Source of the DNA: Luscinia megarhynchos
Taxonomy: Eukaryota > Chordata > Aves > Passeriformes > Turdidae
Assembly: GCA_034336665.1 (NCBI GenBank)
Contig: JAPFBE010000003.1
Coordinates: 1 to 64,000 of the forward strand
Direction: 5' to 3'
DNA length: 64,000 nucleotides
The position numbers were made by a program, and so were the translations under genes. The notes beneath the pieces were generated by a model. That model was not told the origin of the DNA and made no database searches. It saw only the letters and a program-made list of their open reading frames with translations. This document shows, in pieces, positions 11,931 through 25,090 of the stretch (its first letter is position 1; each line of letters opens with the position of its first letter).

Positions 11931-12895
11931 TAGTCAGGATGATTATATCTGTGATGCAGGCTGGATCCTTCGTGCATCTATACTCAGTTCAGTTTGGCTA
12001 CCTAAGACTCAGGCAAGAGATTGTCATTCTCCAGTTATCACAATTATAATCTTGTGTACACTAAACCCTGAAAAATCTGTATGGTGCTATATGATGGTGA
12101 TACGAAACCAAAATGCTGACTCCTAATTCGCATTCAGGTGAGACACACATTTTAGACTTGGTGCTGCTCTGCTTGCCAACACCTTTGGTTTAAAATAAAG
12201 GTGAGCCTGTGTTAACAATGCTAGACCAGATATCAGGAGAATTTGATGTTATTACAAGTTCCAATATTGGCCAAAAAAGCAAACCTATAGAAATCATTTT
12301 ACTCCTTGGTACCCTCTTTCTAGTCCATTTTTACTAGTCTAAAATGTATATTAAAGATTATTTCTAAATCCAAAACAAGGATGTGTCTGCGGAGTTAAAC
12401 CTGATAAACACAGTATATTTAGATGTGGGTGTGCAAGTGAAGCATATGTGCAAAATTGTACCAAGTATCTAGAGACAAATGCCCGTTTGAATTTTGGAAT
12501 TCCAAGCATAATTGACTGAGATAAGTATACTGTATGTCTATTAACTTTTTGCTTTCATGTAAAGAATAATAACAACCGGTTACTGCTGTTTGAGCAAAGT
12601 TTCCGGCACGTTGGGAATCCTTTGAATAAAATGATCAATGTTAATTCCTGTTGAAAGTATTAAGAAACTAGATATGACATTACTCCACAGAGTCCATGTT
12701 GAGCATGTGACTGTAAAACAAAAAAATTTATTGGGAAATAATAAAAAACAAATTATATCATTTATATAACGTAAAATTTTCTTTATATTAATACAAAGTA
12801 TATAAAAGAAACCATATAAAACATATAGAAGAATTTAGGGATAAGAAAGAAAAATGCTGTGAATAAAACAGGTCAATGAAGAGGGTGTCCAACGC
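11931..12895. other. AT-rich spacer without a visible gene
   Basis: This is ordinary AT-rich intergenic sequence between the GC modules and the 2 kb array. No coding frame, RNA gene or recognised transposon is supported. Confidence 0.6.
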
Positions 12896-15800
12896 AGCTC
12901 GCTCTTGCCTCGCCGTTCCACTCTTGACCTCGAAGCTCACTCATCCAGCTTGCTCTTGCCCCGTCGTCCCTCGGCTTCTGCAAACGGATGACGACGCACT
13001 CAGGCCTGACAAGCTCCCGCTCCCAACGGGAACCACCACCCACCAGCCCCACATCGAGACCCTCGCGCCGGGCCACCGCCCACAGAACCCCCCCCGCCAC
13101 CACAGCTGCCCAAAAGCCTCCCAACTCCAGCTTGACTCACCACCTCCACGTCCGCCAACGTCCCACGCCGTGCTGGGAGCCGGGCCCTCTGGGCAAAAGA
13201 AGCTGGGCACAAAGCAAAGCAGCGCACAAGAGGCTGCAGCCCTGCTTACAGGGGGCTCAAGTCGCTGCCTGCACTGCAAAGTGCCCGGGACTCCAGAGCA
13301 CTGGCCCCGACTTACAGGGCAGCCCCTGGTCCCCAAGGCCTACGGAGGCTCCTTCTCTCCAATTCGGGCCCCCTCCCCACTAACGGGGAGGGCGCTCAAC
13401 GCAGGCTGCCAGCTGAAGGGAGCACAAAGGCAACCAGACCCACAGCCTGCTTACAGGCCGGTCCACACCCAGGGAGCCACGGAGCTCGGCCTTCACCCCA
13501 CGGCAACAGGAACCAGACTCCACAGTCCAGCAGCCCAACTCACGGCCTAAAGTCCAAGGGCCCCAGGGGCCCCAGGGGCCGGGAGCCCAGCCCTGGCGAC
13601 AGGGAGGGCACACGCCCGGCCCCACCACTCCTGGCCCCACACCTCTGAAAGGCCGGGGCCAGGGACACCCGCCTGATTACAGGGGTGGTCCCTCCAACCG
13701 CCCGCCGAGACCGGGGGAGCGCACACAACCCCGCTTACGGGGCCGCCCCCGCAGCCCGGCACCCCCCAACAAGCGCCAGGGAGCACGGGCTACGGCCCGC
13801 GCCCCACTTACGGGCCGGCCGCAGCCCGGCCGCCGCGCAGCACGGCAACGTGGCCGTCTGCAGGAGCCCCTCCGGCCTCTGCAACGAGGCCGCCGCCGAG
13901 GTGGCACCAGCGCTTCTTCAACCTGCACCCTGGCAAAGGCCTGAGTGCAGCGGTTCCTGTTACCCGGCTAAAGCAGCCTCCCCAGCCCTGCTTACAGGAA
14001 CCTGGGGCTGCTCCTGGGGACAAGGGGACAAGCAAGTGCCTGACACGTGCCCAGAGCAAGAGGCCCGCACGCTGCCAGTTCACCAGCACAAAGGGCACCG
14101 CAGGCCCAGACCCAGGCCCCGGCTACAGGCGGGTCACGTTGCCCACGCTACCGTTAAGCGGCTTCGCACCGTCCTCAGGAAGCAGGGGACGAGGCCAGAC
14201 ACTTTGTCCACGCAAGCATTCTGGGGACTGGCTTGTGGCTGCACGGAGCTCCTCTTCCTCTCCTGGGAAGCCTAAGCTACACCACTCTATTTCTAAAGGG
14301 GGCCTAAAGCACAAACGCACTCGGCTCATTCACACCGCCTAATCCAAAGACAAGGGAGGGAGGGAGGGAGGGGAAGACAGTCCCAGAAGAGGGAGCCAGT
14401 TCTGTGCAGCCAAAGGGCTCAAGGGAGCCATCCCTACTGCTTCGTGGGAGACAAAAGCATCAGACCCGCACCGCACTGCACCGTGGGGAGGGCACAGGGG
14501 CCTCGATGCGCTGAGGCGCTTCAGGGCTGCTACGGGGACGAAGGTGGTGACACGCCCCGAGTACAGGGGGTCACGCTGGCCAGGGGCCAGCAGCAGGCAG
14601 AAAGCTGCCACGGCTGGGGAAAAGCCCTGCCCTGCTTACAGGGCGGCCGGGCTGGGGGCTCGGGGAGCTCCGTTTCCCCCCTCAGGTGTGGAGAGAGGAG
14701 CGCTCACCCTCCTTACAGGGTTGCCCCTCTCTCCATGCAGCCAAAGGAGCACAACGGCAAAATGCCAAGCACAACAAAGACGCAACCCTGCACGCAGGGA
14801 GGTCGCCCAGCACAAGCAAAGTCAGCCGCGGCACCTTGAAGGTGCCCTGGCCGTGCCACTGAGGCCCTTTGCCCAGAGGGCCTCTCGTGCTCCCTTCTTC
14901 GGTTCCAAGCTCCCTCTTGCCTCGCCGTTCCACTCTTGACCTCGAAGCTCACTCATCCAGCTTGCTCTTGCCCCGTCGTCCCTCGGCTTCTGCAAACGGA
15001 TGACGACGCACTCAGGCCTGACAAGCTCCCGCTCCCAACGGGAACCACCACCCACCAGCCCCACATCGAGACCCTCGCGCCGGGCCACCGCCCACAGAAC
15101 CCCCCCCGCCACCACAGCTGCCCAAAAGCCTCCCAACTCCAGCTTGACTCACCACCTCCACGTCCGCCAACGTCCCACGCCGTGCTGGGAGCCGGGCCCT
15201 CTGGGCAAAAGAAGCTGGGCACAAAGCAAAGCAGCGCACAAGAGGCTGCAGCCCTGCTTACAGGGGGCTCAAGTCGCTGCCTGCACTGCAAAGTGCCCGG
15301 GACTCCAGAGCACTGGCCCCGACTTACAGGGCAGCCCCGGTCCCCAAGGCCTACGGAGGCTCCTTCTCTCCAATTCGGGCCCCCTCCCCACTAACGGGGA
15401 GGGCGCTCAACGCAGGCTGCCAGCTGAAGGGAGCACAAAGGCAACCAGACCCACAGCCTGCTTACAGGCCGGTCCACACCCAGGGAGCCACGGAGCTCGG
15501 CCTTCACCCCACGGCAACAGGAACCAGACTCCACAGTCCAGCAGCCCAACTCACGGCCTAAAGTCCAAGGGCCCCAGGGGCCCCAGGGGCCGGGAGCCCA
15601 GCCCTGGTGACAGGGGGGGCACACGCCCGGCCCCACCACTCCTGGCCCCACACCTCTGAAAGGCCGGGGCCAGGGACGCCCGCCTGATTACAGGGGGTGG
15701 TCCCTCCAACCGCCCGCCGAGACCGGGGAGCGCACACAACCCCGCTTACGGGGCCGCCCCCGCAGCCCGGCACCCCCCAACAAGCGCCAGGGAGCACGGG

Positions 15801-18800
15801 CTACGGCCCGCGTCCCACTTATAAGCCAGCCGCAGCCCGGCCGCCGCGCAGCACGGCAACGTGGCCGTCTGCAGGAGCCCCTCCGGCCTCTGCAACGAGG
15901 CCGCCGCCGAGGTGGCACCAGCGCTTCTTCAACCTGCACCCTGGCAAAGGCCTGAGTGCAGCGGTTCCTGTTACCCGGCTAAAGCAGCCTCCCCAGCCCT
16001 GCTTACAGGAACCTGGGGCTACTCCTGGGGACAAGGGGACAAGCAAGTGCCTGACACGTGCCCAGAGCAAGAGGCCCGCACGCTGCCAGTTCACCAGCAC
16101 AAAGGGCACCGCAGGCCCAGACCCAGGCCCCGGCTACAGGCGGGTCACGTTGCCCACGCTACCGTTAAGCGGCCGGCACCGTCCTCAGGAAGCAGGGGAC
16201 GAGGCCAGACACTTTGTCCACGCAAGCATTCTGGGGACTGGCTTGTGGCTGCACGGAGCTCCTCTTCCTCTCCTGGGAAGCCTAAGCTACACCACTCTAT
16301 TTCTAAAGGGGGCCTAAAGCACAAACGCACTCGGCTCATTCACACCGCCTAATCCAAAGACAAGGGAGGGAGGGAGGGACGGGAAGACAGTCCCAGAAGA
16401 GGGAGCCAGTTCCGTGCAGCCAAAGGGCTCAAGGGAGCCATCCCTACTGCTTCGTGGGAGACAAAAGCATCAGACCCGCACCGCACTGCACCGTGGGGAG
16501 GGCACAGGGGCCTCGATGCGCTGAGGCGCTTCAGGGCTGCTACGGGGACGAAGGTGGTGACACGCCCCGAGTACAGGGGGTCACGCTGGCCAGGGGCCAG
16601 CAGCAGGCAGAAAGCTGCCACGGCTGGGGAAAAGCCCTGCCCTGCTTACAGGGCGGCCGGGCTGGGGGCTCGGGGAGCTCCGTTTCCCCCCTCAGGTGTG
16701 GAGAGAGGAGCTCACCCTCCTTACAGGGTTGCCCCTCTCTCCATGCAGCCAAAGGAGCACAACGGCAAAATGCCAAGCACAACAAAGACGCAACCCTGCA
16801 CGCAGGGAGGTCGCCCAGCACAAGCAAAGTCAGCCGCGGCACCTTGAAGGTGCCTTGGCCGTGCCACTGAGGCCCTTTGCCCAGAGGGCCTCTCGTGCTC
16901 CCTTCTTCGGTTCCAAGCTCCCTCTTGCCTCGCCGTTCCACTCTTGACCTCGAAGCTCACTCATCCAGCTTGCTCTTGCCCCGTCGTCCCTCGGCTTCTG
17001 CAAACGGATGACGACGCACTCAGGCCTGACAAGCTCCCGCTCCCAACGGGAACCACCACCCACCAGCCCCACATCGAGACCCTCGCGCCGGGCCACCGCC
17101 CACAGAACCCCCCCCGCCACCACAGCTGCCCAAAAGCCTCCCAACTCCAGCTTGACTCACCACCTCCACGTCCGCCAACGTCCCACGCCGTGCTGGGAGC
17201 CGGGCCCTCTGGGCAAAAGAAGCTGGGCACAAAGCAAAGCAGCGCACAAGAGGCTGCAGCCCTGCTTACAGGGGGCTCAAGTCGCTGCCTGCACTGCAAA
17301 GTGCCCGGGACTCCAGAGCACTGGCCCCGACTTACAGGGCAGCCCTAGTCCCCAAGGCCTACGGAGGCTCCTTCTCTCCAATTCGGGCCCCCTCCCCACT
17401 AACGGGGAGGGCACTCAACGCAGGCTGCCAGCTGAAGGGAGCACAAAGGCAACCAGACCCACAGCCTGCTTACAGGCCGGTCCACACCCAGGGAGCCACG
17501 GAGCTCGGCCTTCACCCCACGGCAACAGGAACCAGACTCCACAGTCCAGCAGCCCAACTCACGGCCTAAAGTCCAAGGGCCCCAGGGGCCCCAGGGGCCG
17601 GGAGCCCAGCCCTGGCGACAGGGAGGGCACACGCCCGGCCCCACCACTCCTGGCCCCACACCTCTGAAAGGCCGGGGCCAGGGACACCCGCCTGATTACA
17701 GGGGGTGGTCCCTCCAACCGCCCGCCGAGACCGGGGAGCGCACACAACCCCGCTTACGGGGCCGCCCCCCGCAGCCCGGCACCCCCCAACAAGCGCCAGG
17801 GAGCACGGGCTACGGCCCGCGCCCCACTTACGGGCCGGCCGCAGCCCGGCCGCCGCGCAGCACGGCAACGTGGCCGTCTGCAGGAGCCCCTCCGGCCTCT
17901 GCAACGAGGCCGCCGCCGAGGTGGCACCAGCGCTTCTTCAACCTGCACCCTGGCAAAGGCCTGAGTGCAGCGGTTCCTGTTACCCGGCTAAAGCAGCCTC
18001 CCCAGCCCTGCTTACAGGAACCTGGGGCTGCTCCTGGGGACAAGGGGACAAGCAAGTGCCTGACACGTGCCCAGAGCAAGAGGCCCGCACGCTGCCAGTT
18101 CACCAGCACAAAGGGCACCGCAGGCCCAGACCCAGGCCCCGGCTACAGGCGGGTCACGTTGCCCACGCTACCGTTAAGCGGCTTCGCACCGTCCTCAGGA
18201 AGCAGGGGACGAGGCCAGACACTTTGTCCACGCAAGCATTCTGGGGACTGGCTTGTGGCTGCACGGAGCTCCTCTTCCTCTCCTGGGAAGCCTAAGCTAC
18301 ACCACTCTATTTCTAAAGGGGGCCTAAAGCACAAACGCACTCGGCTCATTCACACCGCCTAATCCAAAGACAAGGGAGGGAGGGAGGGAGGGGAAGACAG
18401 TCCCAGAAGAGGGAGCCAGTTCTGTGCAGCCAAAGGGCTCAAGGGAGCCATCCCTACTGCTTCGTGGGAGACAAAAGCATCAGACCCGCACCGCACTGCA
18501 CCGTGGGGAGGGCACAGGGGCCTCGATGCGCTGAGGCGCTTCAGGGCTGCTACGGGGACGAAGGTGGTGACACGCCCCGAGTACAGGGGGTCACGCTGGC
18601 CAGGGGCCAGCAGCAGGCAGAAAGCTGCCACGGCTGGGGAAAAGCCCTGCCCTGCTTACAGGGCGGCCGGGCTGGGGGCTCGGGGAGCTCCGTTTCCCCC
18701 TCAGGTGTGGAGAGAGAGCTCACCCTCCTTACAGGGTTGCCCCTCTCTCCATGCAGCCAAAGGAGCACAACGGCAAAATGCCAAGCACAACAAAGACGCA

Positions 18801-21800
18801 ACCCTGCACGCAGGGAGGTCGCCCAGCACAAGCAAGTCAGCCGTGGCACCTTGAAGGTGCCCTGGCCGTGCCACTGAGGCCCTTTGCCCAGAGGGCCTCT
18901 CGTGCTCCCTTCTTCGGTTCCAAGCTCCCTCTTGCCTCGCCGTTCCACTCTTGACCTCGAAGCTCACTCATCCAGCTTGCTCTTGCCCCGTCGTCCCTCG
19001 GCTTCTGCAAACGGATGACGACGCACTCAGGCCTGACAAGCTCCCGCTCCCAACGGGAACCACCACCCACCAGCCCCACATCGAGACCCTCGCGCCGGGC
19101 CACCGCCCACAGAACCCCCCCCGCCACCACAGCTGCCCAAAAGCCTCCCAACTCCAGCTTGACTCACCACCTCCACGTCCGCCAACGTCCCACGCCGTGC
19201 TGGGAGCCGGGCCCTCTGGGCAAAAGAAGCTGGGCACAAAGCAAAGCAGCGCACAAGAGGCTGCAGCCCTGCTTACAGGGGGCTCAAGTCGCTGCCTGCA
19301 CTGCAAAGTGCCCGGGACTCCAGAGCACTGGCCCCGACTTACAGGGCAGCCCCGGTCCCCAAGGCCTACGGAGGCTCCTTCTCTCCAATTCGGGCCCCCT
19401 CCCCACTAACGGGGAGGGCGCTCAACGCAGGCTGCCAGCTGAAGGGAGCACAAAGGCAACCAGACCCACAGCCTGCTTACAGGCCGGTCCACACCCAGGG
19501 AGCCACGGAGCTCGGCCTTCACCCCACGGCAACAGGAACCAGACTCCACAGTCCAGCAGCCCAACTCACAGCCTAAAGTCCAAGGGCCCCAGGGGCCCCA
19601 GGGGCCGGGAGCCCAGCCCTGGCGACAGGGAGGGCACACGCCCGGCCCCACCACTCCTGGCCCCACGCCTCTGAAAGGCCGGGGCCAGGGACACCCGCCT
19701 GATTACAGGGGGTGGTCCCTCCAACCGCCCGCCGAGACCGGGGAGCGCACACAACCCCGCTTACGGGGCCGCCCCCCGCAGCCCGGCACCCCCCAACAAG
19801 CGCCAGGGAGCACGGGCTACGGCCCGCGCCCCACTTACGGGCCGGCCGCAGCCCGGCCGCCGCGCAGCACGGCAACGTGGCCGTCTGCAGGAGCCCCTCC
19901 GGCCTCTGCAACGAGGCCGCCGCCGAGGTGGCACCAGCGCTTCTTCAACCTGCACCCTGGCAAAGGCCTGAGTGCAGCGGTTCCTGTTACCCGGCTAAAG
20001 CAGCCTCCCCAGCCCTGCTTACAGGAACCTGGGGCTGCTCCTGGGGACAAGGGGACAAGCAAGTGCCTGACACGTGCCCAGAGCAAGAGGCCCGCACGCT
20101 GCCAGTTCACCAGCACAAAGGGCACCGCAGGCCCAGACCCAGGCCCCGGCTACAGGCGGGTCACGTTGCCCACGCTACCGTTAAGCGGCTTCGCACCGTC
20201 CTCAGGAAGCAGGGGACGAGGCCAGACACTTTGTCCACGCAAGCATTCTGGGGACTGGCTTGTGGCTGCACGGAGCTCCTCTTCCTCTCCTGGGAAGCCT
20301 AAGCTACACCACTCTATTTCTAAAGGGGGCCTAAAGCACAAACGCACTCGGCTCATTCACACCGCCTAATCCAAAGACAAGGGAGGGAGGGAGGGAGGGG
20401 AAGACAGTCCCAGAAGAGGGAGCCAGTTCTGTGCAGCCAAAGGGCTCAAGGGAGCCATCCCTACTGCTTCGTGGGAGACAAAAGCATCAGACCCGCACCG
20501 CACTGCACCGTGGGGAGGGCACAGGGGCCTCGATGCGCTGAGGCGCTTCAGGGCTGCTACGGGGACGAAGGTGGTGACACGCCCCGAGTACAGGGGGTCA
20601 CGCTGGCCAGGGGCCAGCAGCAGGCAGAAAGCTGCCACGGCTGGGGAAAAGCCCTGCCCTGCTTACAGGGCGGCCGGGCTGGGGGCTCGGGGAGCTCCGT
20701 TTCCCCCCTCAGGTGTGGAGAGAGGAGCGCTCACCCTCCTTACAGGGTTGCCCCTCTCTCCATGCAGCCAAAGGAGCACAACGGCAAAATGCCAAGCACA
20801 ACAAAGACGCAACCCTGCACGCAGGGAGGTCGCCCAGCACAAGCAAAGTCAGCCGCGGCACCTTGAAGGTGCCCTGGCCGTGCCACTGAGGCCCTTTGCC
20901 CAGAGGGCCTCTCGTGCTCCCTTCTTCGGTTCCAAGCTCCCTCTTGCCTCGCCGTTCCACTCTTGACCTCGAAGCTCACTCATCCAGCTTGCTCTTGCCC
21001 CGTCGTCCCTCGGCTTCTGCAAACGGATGACGACGCACTCAGGCCTGACAAGCTCCCGCTCCCAACGGGAACCACCACCCACCAGCCCCACATCGAGACC
21101 CTCGCGCCGGGCCACCGCCCACAGAACCCCCCCCGCCACCACAGCTGCCCAAAAGCCTCCCAACTCCAGCTTGACTCACCACCTCCACGTCCGCCAACGT
21201 CCCACGCCGTGCTGGGAGCCGGGCCCTCTGGGCAAAAGAAGCTGGGCACAAAGCAAAGCAGCGCACAAGAGGCTGCAGCCCTGCTTACAGGGGGCTCAAG
21301 TCGCTGCCTGCACTGCAAAGTGCCCGGGACTCCAGAGCACTGGCCCCGACTTACAGGGCAGCCCCGGTCCCCAAGGCCTACGGAGGCTCCTTCTCTCCAA
21401 TTCGGGCCCCCTCCCCACTAACGGGGAGGGCGCTCAACGCAGGCTGCCAGCTGAAGGGAGCACAAAGGCAACCAGACCCACAGCCTGCTTACAGGCCGGT
21501 CCACACCCAGGGAGCCACGGAGCTCGGCCTTCACCCCACGGCAACAGGAACCAGACTCCACAGTCCAGCAGCCCAACTCACGGCCTAAAGTCCAAGGGCC
21601 CCAGGGGCCCCAGGGGCCGGGAGCCCAGCCCTGGCGACAGGGAGGGCACACGCCCGGCCCCACCACTCCTGGCCCCACACCTCTGAAAGGCCGGGGCCAG
21701 GGACACCCGCCTGATTACAGGGGGTGGTCCCTCCAACCGCCCGCCGAGACCGGGGGAGCGCACACAACCCCGCTACGGGGCCGCCCCCGCAGCCCGGCAC

Positions 21801-24800
21801 CCCCCAACAAGCGCCAGGGAGCACGGGCTACGGCCCGCGCCCCACTTACGGGCCGGCCGCAGCCCGGCCGCCGCGCAGCACGGCAACGTGGCCGTCTGCA
21901 GGAGCCCCTCCGGCCTCTGCAACGAGGCCGCCGCCGAGGTGGCACCAGCGCTTCTTCAACCTGCACCCTGGCAAAGGCCTGAGTGCAGCGGTTCCTGTTA
22001 CCCGGCTAAAGCAGCCTCCCCAGCCCTGCTTACAGGAACCTGGGGCTGCTCCTGGGGACAAGGGGACAAGCAAGTGCCTGACACGTGCCCAGAGCAAGAG
22101 GCCCGCACGCTGCCAGTTCACCAGCACAAAGGGCACCGCAGGCCCAGACCCAGGCCCCGGCTACAGGCGGGTCACGTTGCCCACGCTACCGTTAAGCGGC
22201 TTCGCACCGTCCTCAGGAAGCAGGGGACGAGGCCAGACACTTTGTCCACGCAAGCATTCTGGGGACTGGCTTGTGGCTGCACGGAGCTCCTCTTCCTCTC
22301 CTGGGAAGCCTAAGCTACACCACTCTATTTCTAAAGGGGGCCTAAAGCACAAACGCACTCGGCTCATTCACACCGCCTAATCCAAAGACAAGGGAGGGAG
22401 GGAGGGAGGGAGGGGAAGACAGTCCCAGAAGAGGGAGCCAGTTCTGTGCAGCCAAAGGGCTCAAGGGAGCCATCCCTACTGCTTCGTGGGAGACAAAAGC
22501 ATCAGACCCGCACCGCACTGCACCGTGGGGAGGGCACAGGGGCCTCGATGCGCTGAGGCGCTTCAGGGCTGCTACGGGGACGAAGGTGGTGACACGCCCC
22601 GAGTACAGGGGGTCACGCTGGCCAGGGGCCAGCAGCAGGCAGAAAGCTGCCACGGCTGGGGAAAAGCCCTGCCCTGCTTACAGGGCGGCCGGGCTGGGGG
22701 CTCGGGGAGCTCCGTTTCCCCCCTCAGGTGTGGAGAGAGGAGCGCTCACCCTCCTTACAGGGTTGCCCCTCTCTCCATGCAGCCAAAGGAGCACAACGGC
22801 AAAATGCCAAGCACAACAAAGACGCAACCCTGCACGCAGGGAGGTCGCCCAGCACAAGCAAAGTCAGCCGCGGCACCTTGAAGGTGCCTTGGCCGTGCCA
22901 CTGAGGCCCTTTGCCCAGAGGGCCTCTCGTGCTCCCTTCTTCGGTTCCAAGCTCCCTCTTGCCTCGCCGTTCCACTCTTGACCTCGAAGCTCACTCATCC
23001 AGCTTGCTCTTGCCCCGTCGTCCCTCGGCTTCTGCAAACGGATGACGACGCACTCAGGCCTGACAAGCTCCCGCTCCCAACGGGAACCACCACCCACCAG
23101 CCCCACATCGAGACCCTCGCGCCGGGCCACCGCCCACAGAACCCCCCCCGCCACCACAGCTGCCCAAAAGCCTCCCAACTCCAGCTTGACTCACCACCTC
23201 CACGTCCGCCAACGTCCCACGCCGTGCTGGGAGCCGGGCCCTCTGGGCAAAAGAAGCTGGGCACAAAGCAAAGCAGCGCACAAGAGGCTGCAGCCCTGCT
23301 TACAGGGGGCTCAAGTCGCTGCCTGCACTGCAAAGTGCCCGGGACTCCAGAGCACCGGCCCCGACTTACAGGGCAGCCCTGGTCCCCAAGGCCTACGGAG
23401 GCTCCTTCTCTCCAATTCGGGCCCCCTCCCCACTAACGGGGAGGGCGCTCAACGCAGGCTGCCAGCTGAAGGGAGCACAAAGGCAACCAGACCCACAGCC
23501 TGCTTACAGGCCGGTCCACACCCAGGGAGCCACGGAGCTCGGCCTTCACCCCACGGCAACAGGAACCAGACTCCACAGTCCAGCAGCCCAACTCACGGCC
23601 TAAAGCCCAAGGGCCCCAGGGGCCCCAAGGGCCGGGAGCCCAGCCCTGGCGGCAGGGAGGGCACACGCCCGGCCCCACCACTCCTGGCCCCACACCTCTG
23701 AAAGGCCGGGGCCAGGGACACCCGCCTGATTACAGGGGGTGGTCCCTCCAACCGCCCGCCGAGACCGGGGGCGCACACAACCCCGGCTGCGGGGCCGCCC
23801 CCCGCAGCCCGGCACCCCCCAACAAGCGCCAGGGAGCACGGGCTACGGCCCGCGCCCCACTTACGGGCCGGCCGCAGCCCGGCCGCCGCGCAGCACGGCA
23901 ACGTGGCCGTCTGCAGGAGCCCCTCCGGCCTCTGCAACGAGGCCGCCGCCGAGGTGGCACCAGCGCTTCTTCAACCTGCACCCTGGCAAAGGCCTGAGTG
24001 CAGCGGTTCCTGTTACCCGGCTAAAGCAGCCTCCCCAGCCCTGCTTACAGGAACCTGGGGCTGCTCCTGGGGACAAGGGGACAAGCAAGTGCCTGACACG
24101 TGCCCAGAGCAAGAGGCCCGCCACGCTGCCAGTTCACCAGCACAAAGGGCACCGCAGGCCCAGACCCAGGCCCCGGCTACAGGGCGGGTCACGTTGCCCA
24201 CGCTACCGTTAAGCGGCCGGCACCGTCCTCAGGAAGCAGGGGACGAGGCCAGACACTTTGTCCACGCAAGCATTCTGGGGACTGGCTTGTGGCTGCACGG
24301 AGCTCCTCTTCCTCTCCTGGGAAGCCTAAGCTACACCACTCTATTTCTAAAGGGGGCCTAAAGCACAAACGCACTCGGCTCATTCACACCGCCTAATCCA
24401 AAGACAAGGGAGGGAGGGAGGGAGGGGAAGACAGTCCCAGAAGAGGGAGCCAGTTCTGTGCAGCCAAAGGGCTCAAGGGAGCCATCCCTACTGCTTCGTG
24501 GGAGACAAAAGCATCAGACCCGCACCGCACTGCACCGTGGGGAGGGCACAGGGGCCTCGATGCGCTGAGGCGCTTCAGGGCTGCTACGGGGACGAAGGTG
24601 GTGACACGCCCCGAGTACAGGGGGTCACGCTGGCCAGGGGCCAGCAGCAGGCAGAAAGCTGCCACGGCTGGGGAAAAGCCCTGCCCTGCTTACAGGGCGG
24701 CCGGGCTGGGGGCTCGGGGAGCTCCGTTTCCCCCCTCAGGTGTGGAGAGAGGAGCGCTCACCCTCCTTACAGGGTTGCCCCTCTCTCCATGCAGCCAAAG

Positions 24801-25090
24801 GAGCACAACGGCAAAATGCCAAGCACAACAAAGACGCAACCCTGCACGCAGGGAGGTCGCCCAGCACAAACAAAGTCAGCCGCGGCACCTTGAAGGTGCC
24901 CTGGCCGTGCCACTGAGGCCCTTTGCCCAGAGGGCCTCTCGTGCTCCCTTCTTCGGTTCCAAGCTCCCTCTTGCCTCGCCGTTCCACTCTTGACCTCGAA
25001 GCTCACTCATCCAGCTTGCTCTTGCCCCGTCGTCCCTCGGCTTCTGCAATGGAAGACAACACACTCAGGCCTGATAATGCGCAGCTCCCA
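12896..25090. repeat. Tandem array of ~2.01 kb units, six full copies plus partial
   Basis: Units start at 12896, 14908, 16916, 18923, 20935 and 22950. A truncated seventh starts at 24962 and its homology fades by about 25090. Unit lengths are 2012, 2008, 2007, 2012, 2015 and 2012 bases. Copies differ by scattered substitutions and 1-4 base indels, for example in a (GGGA)n run near 14356. Each unit contains a dozen or more degenerate ~70-base sub-blocks marked by short palindromes such as CCCTGCTTACAGGG. Base composition is CpG-rich. Conserved long frames exist on both strands but follow from recent homogenisation. I do not recognise the satellite family. Confidence 0.95.

Noticed and set aside
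12940..24990. Long open frames (up to 219 codons on plus, 112 on minus) repeated in every 2 kb unit
   Set aside because: They persist because the units are recent copies. Residue make-up is Pro/Ser/Arg-rich as expected from GC-rich DNA, several frames overlap on both strands, and indels between units shift them freely. No domain or start context supports a protein.
12896..25090. CRISPR-like array
   Set aside because: The repeats are 2 kb long with no unique spacers, and the genome is a bird's.
12896..25090. Avian W-chromosome XhoI/EcoRI-type or 41-bp satellites
   Set aside because: Those families have short units with alternating A and T clusters or 41-bp periods. This unit is CpG-rich and 2 kb long.
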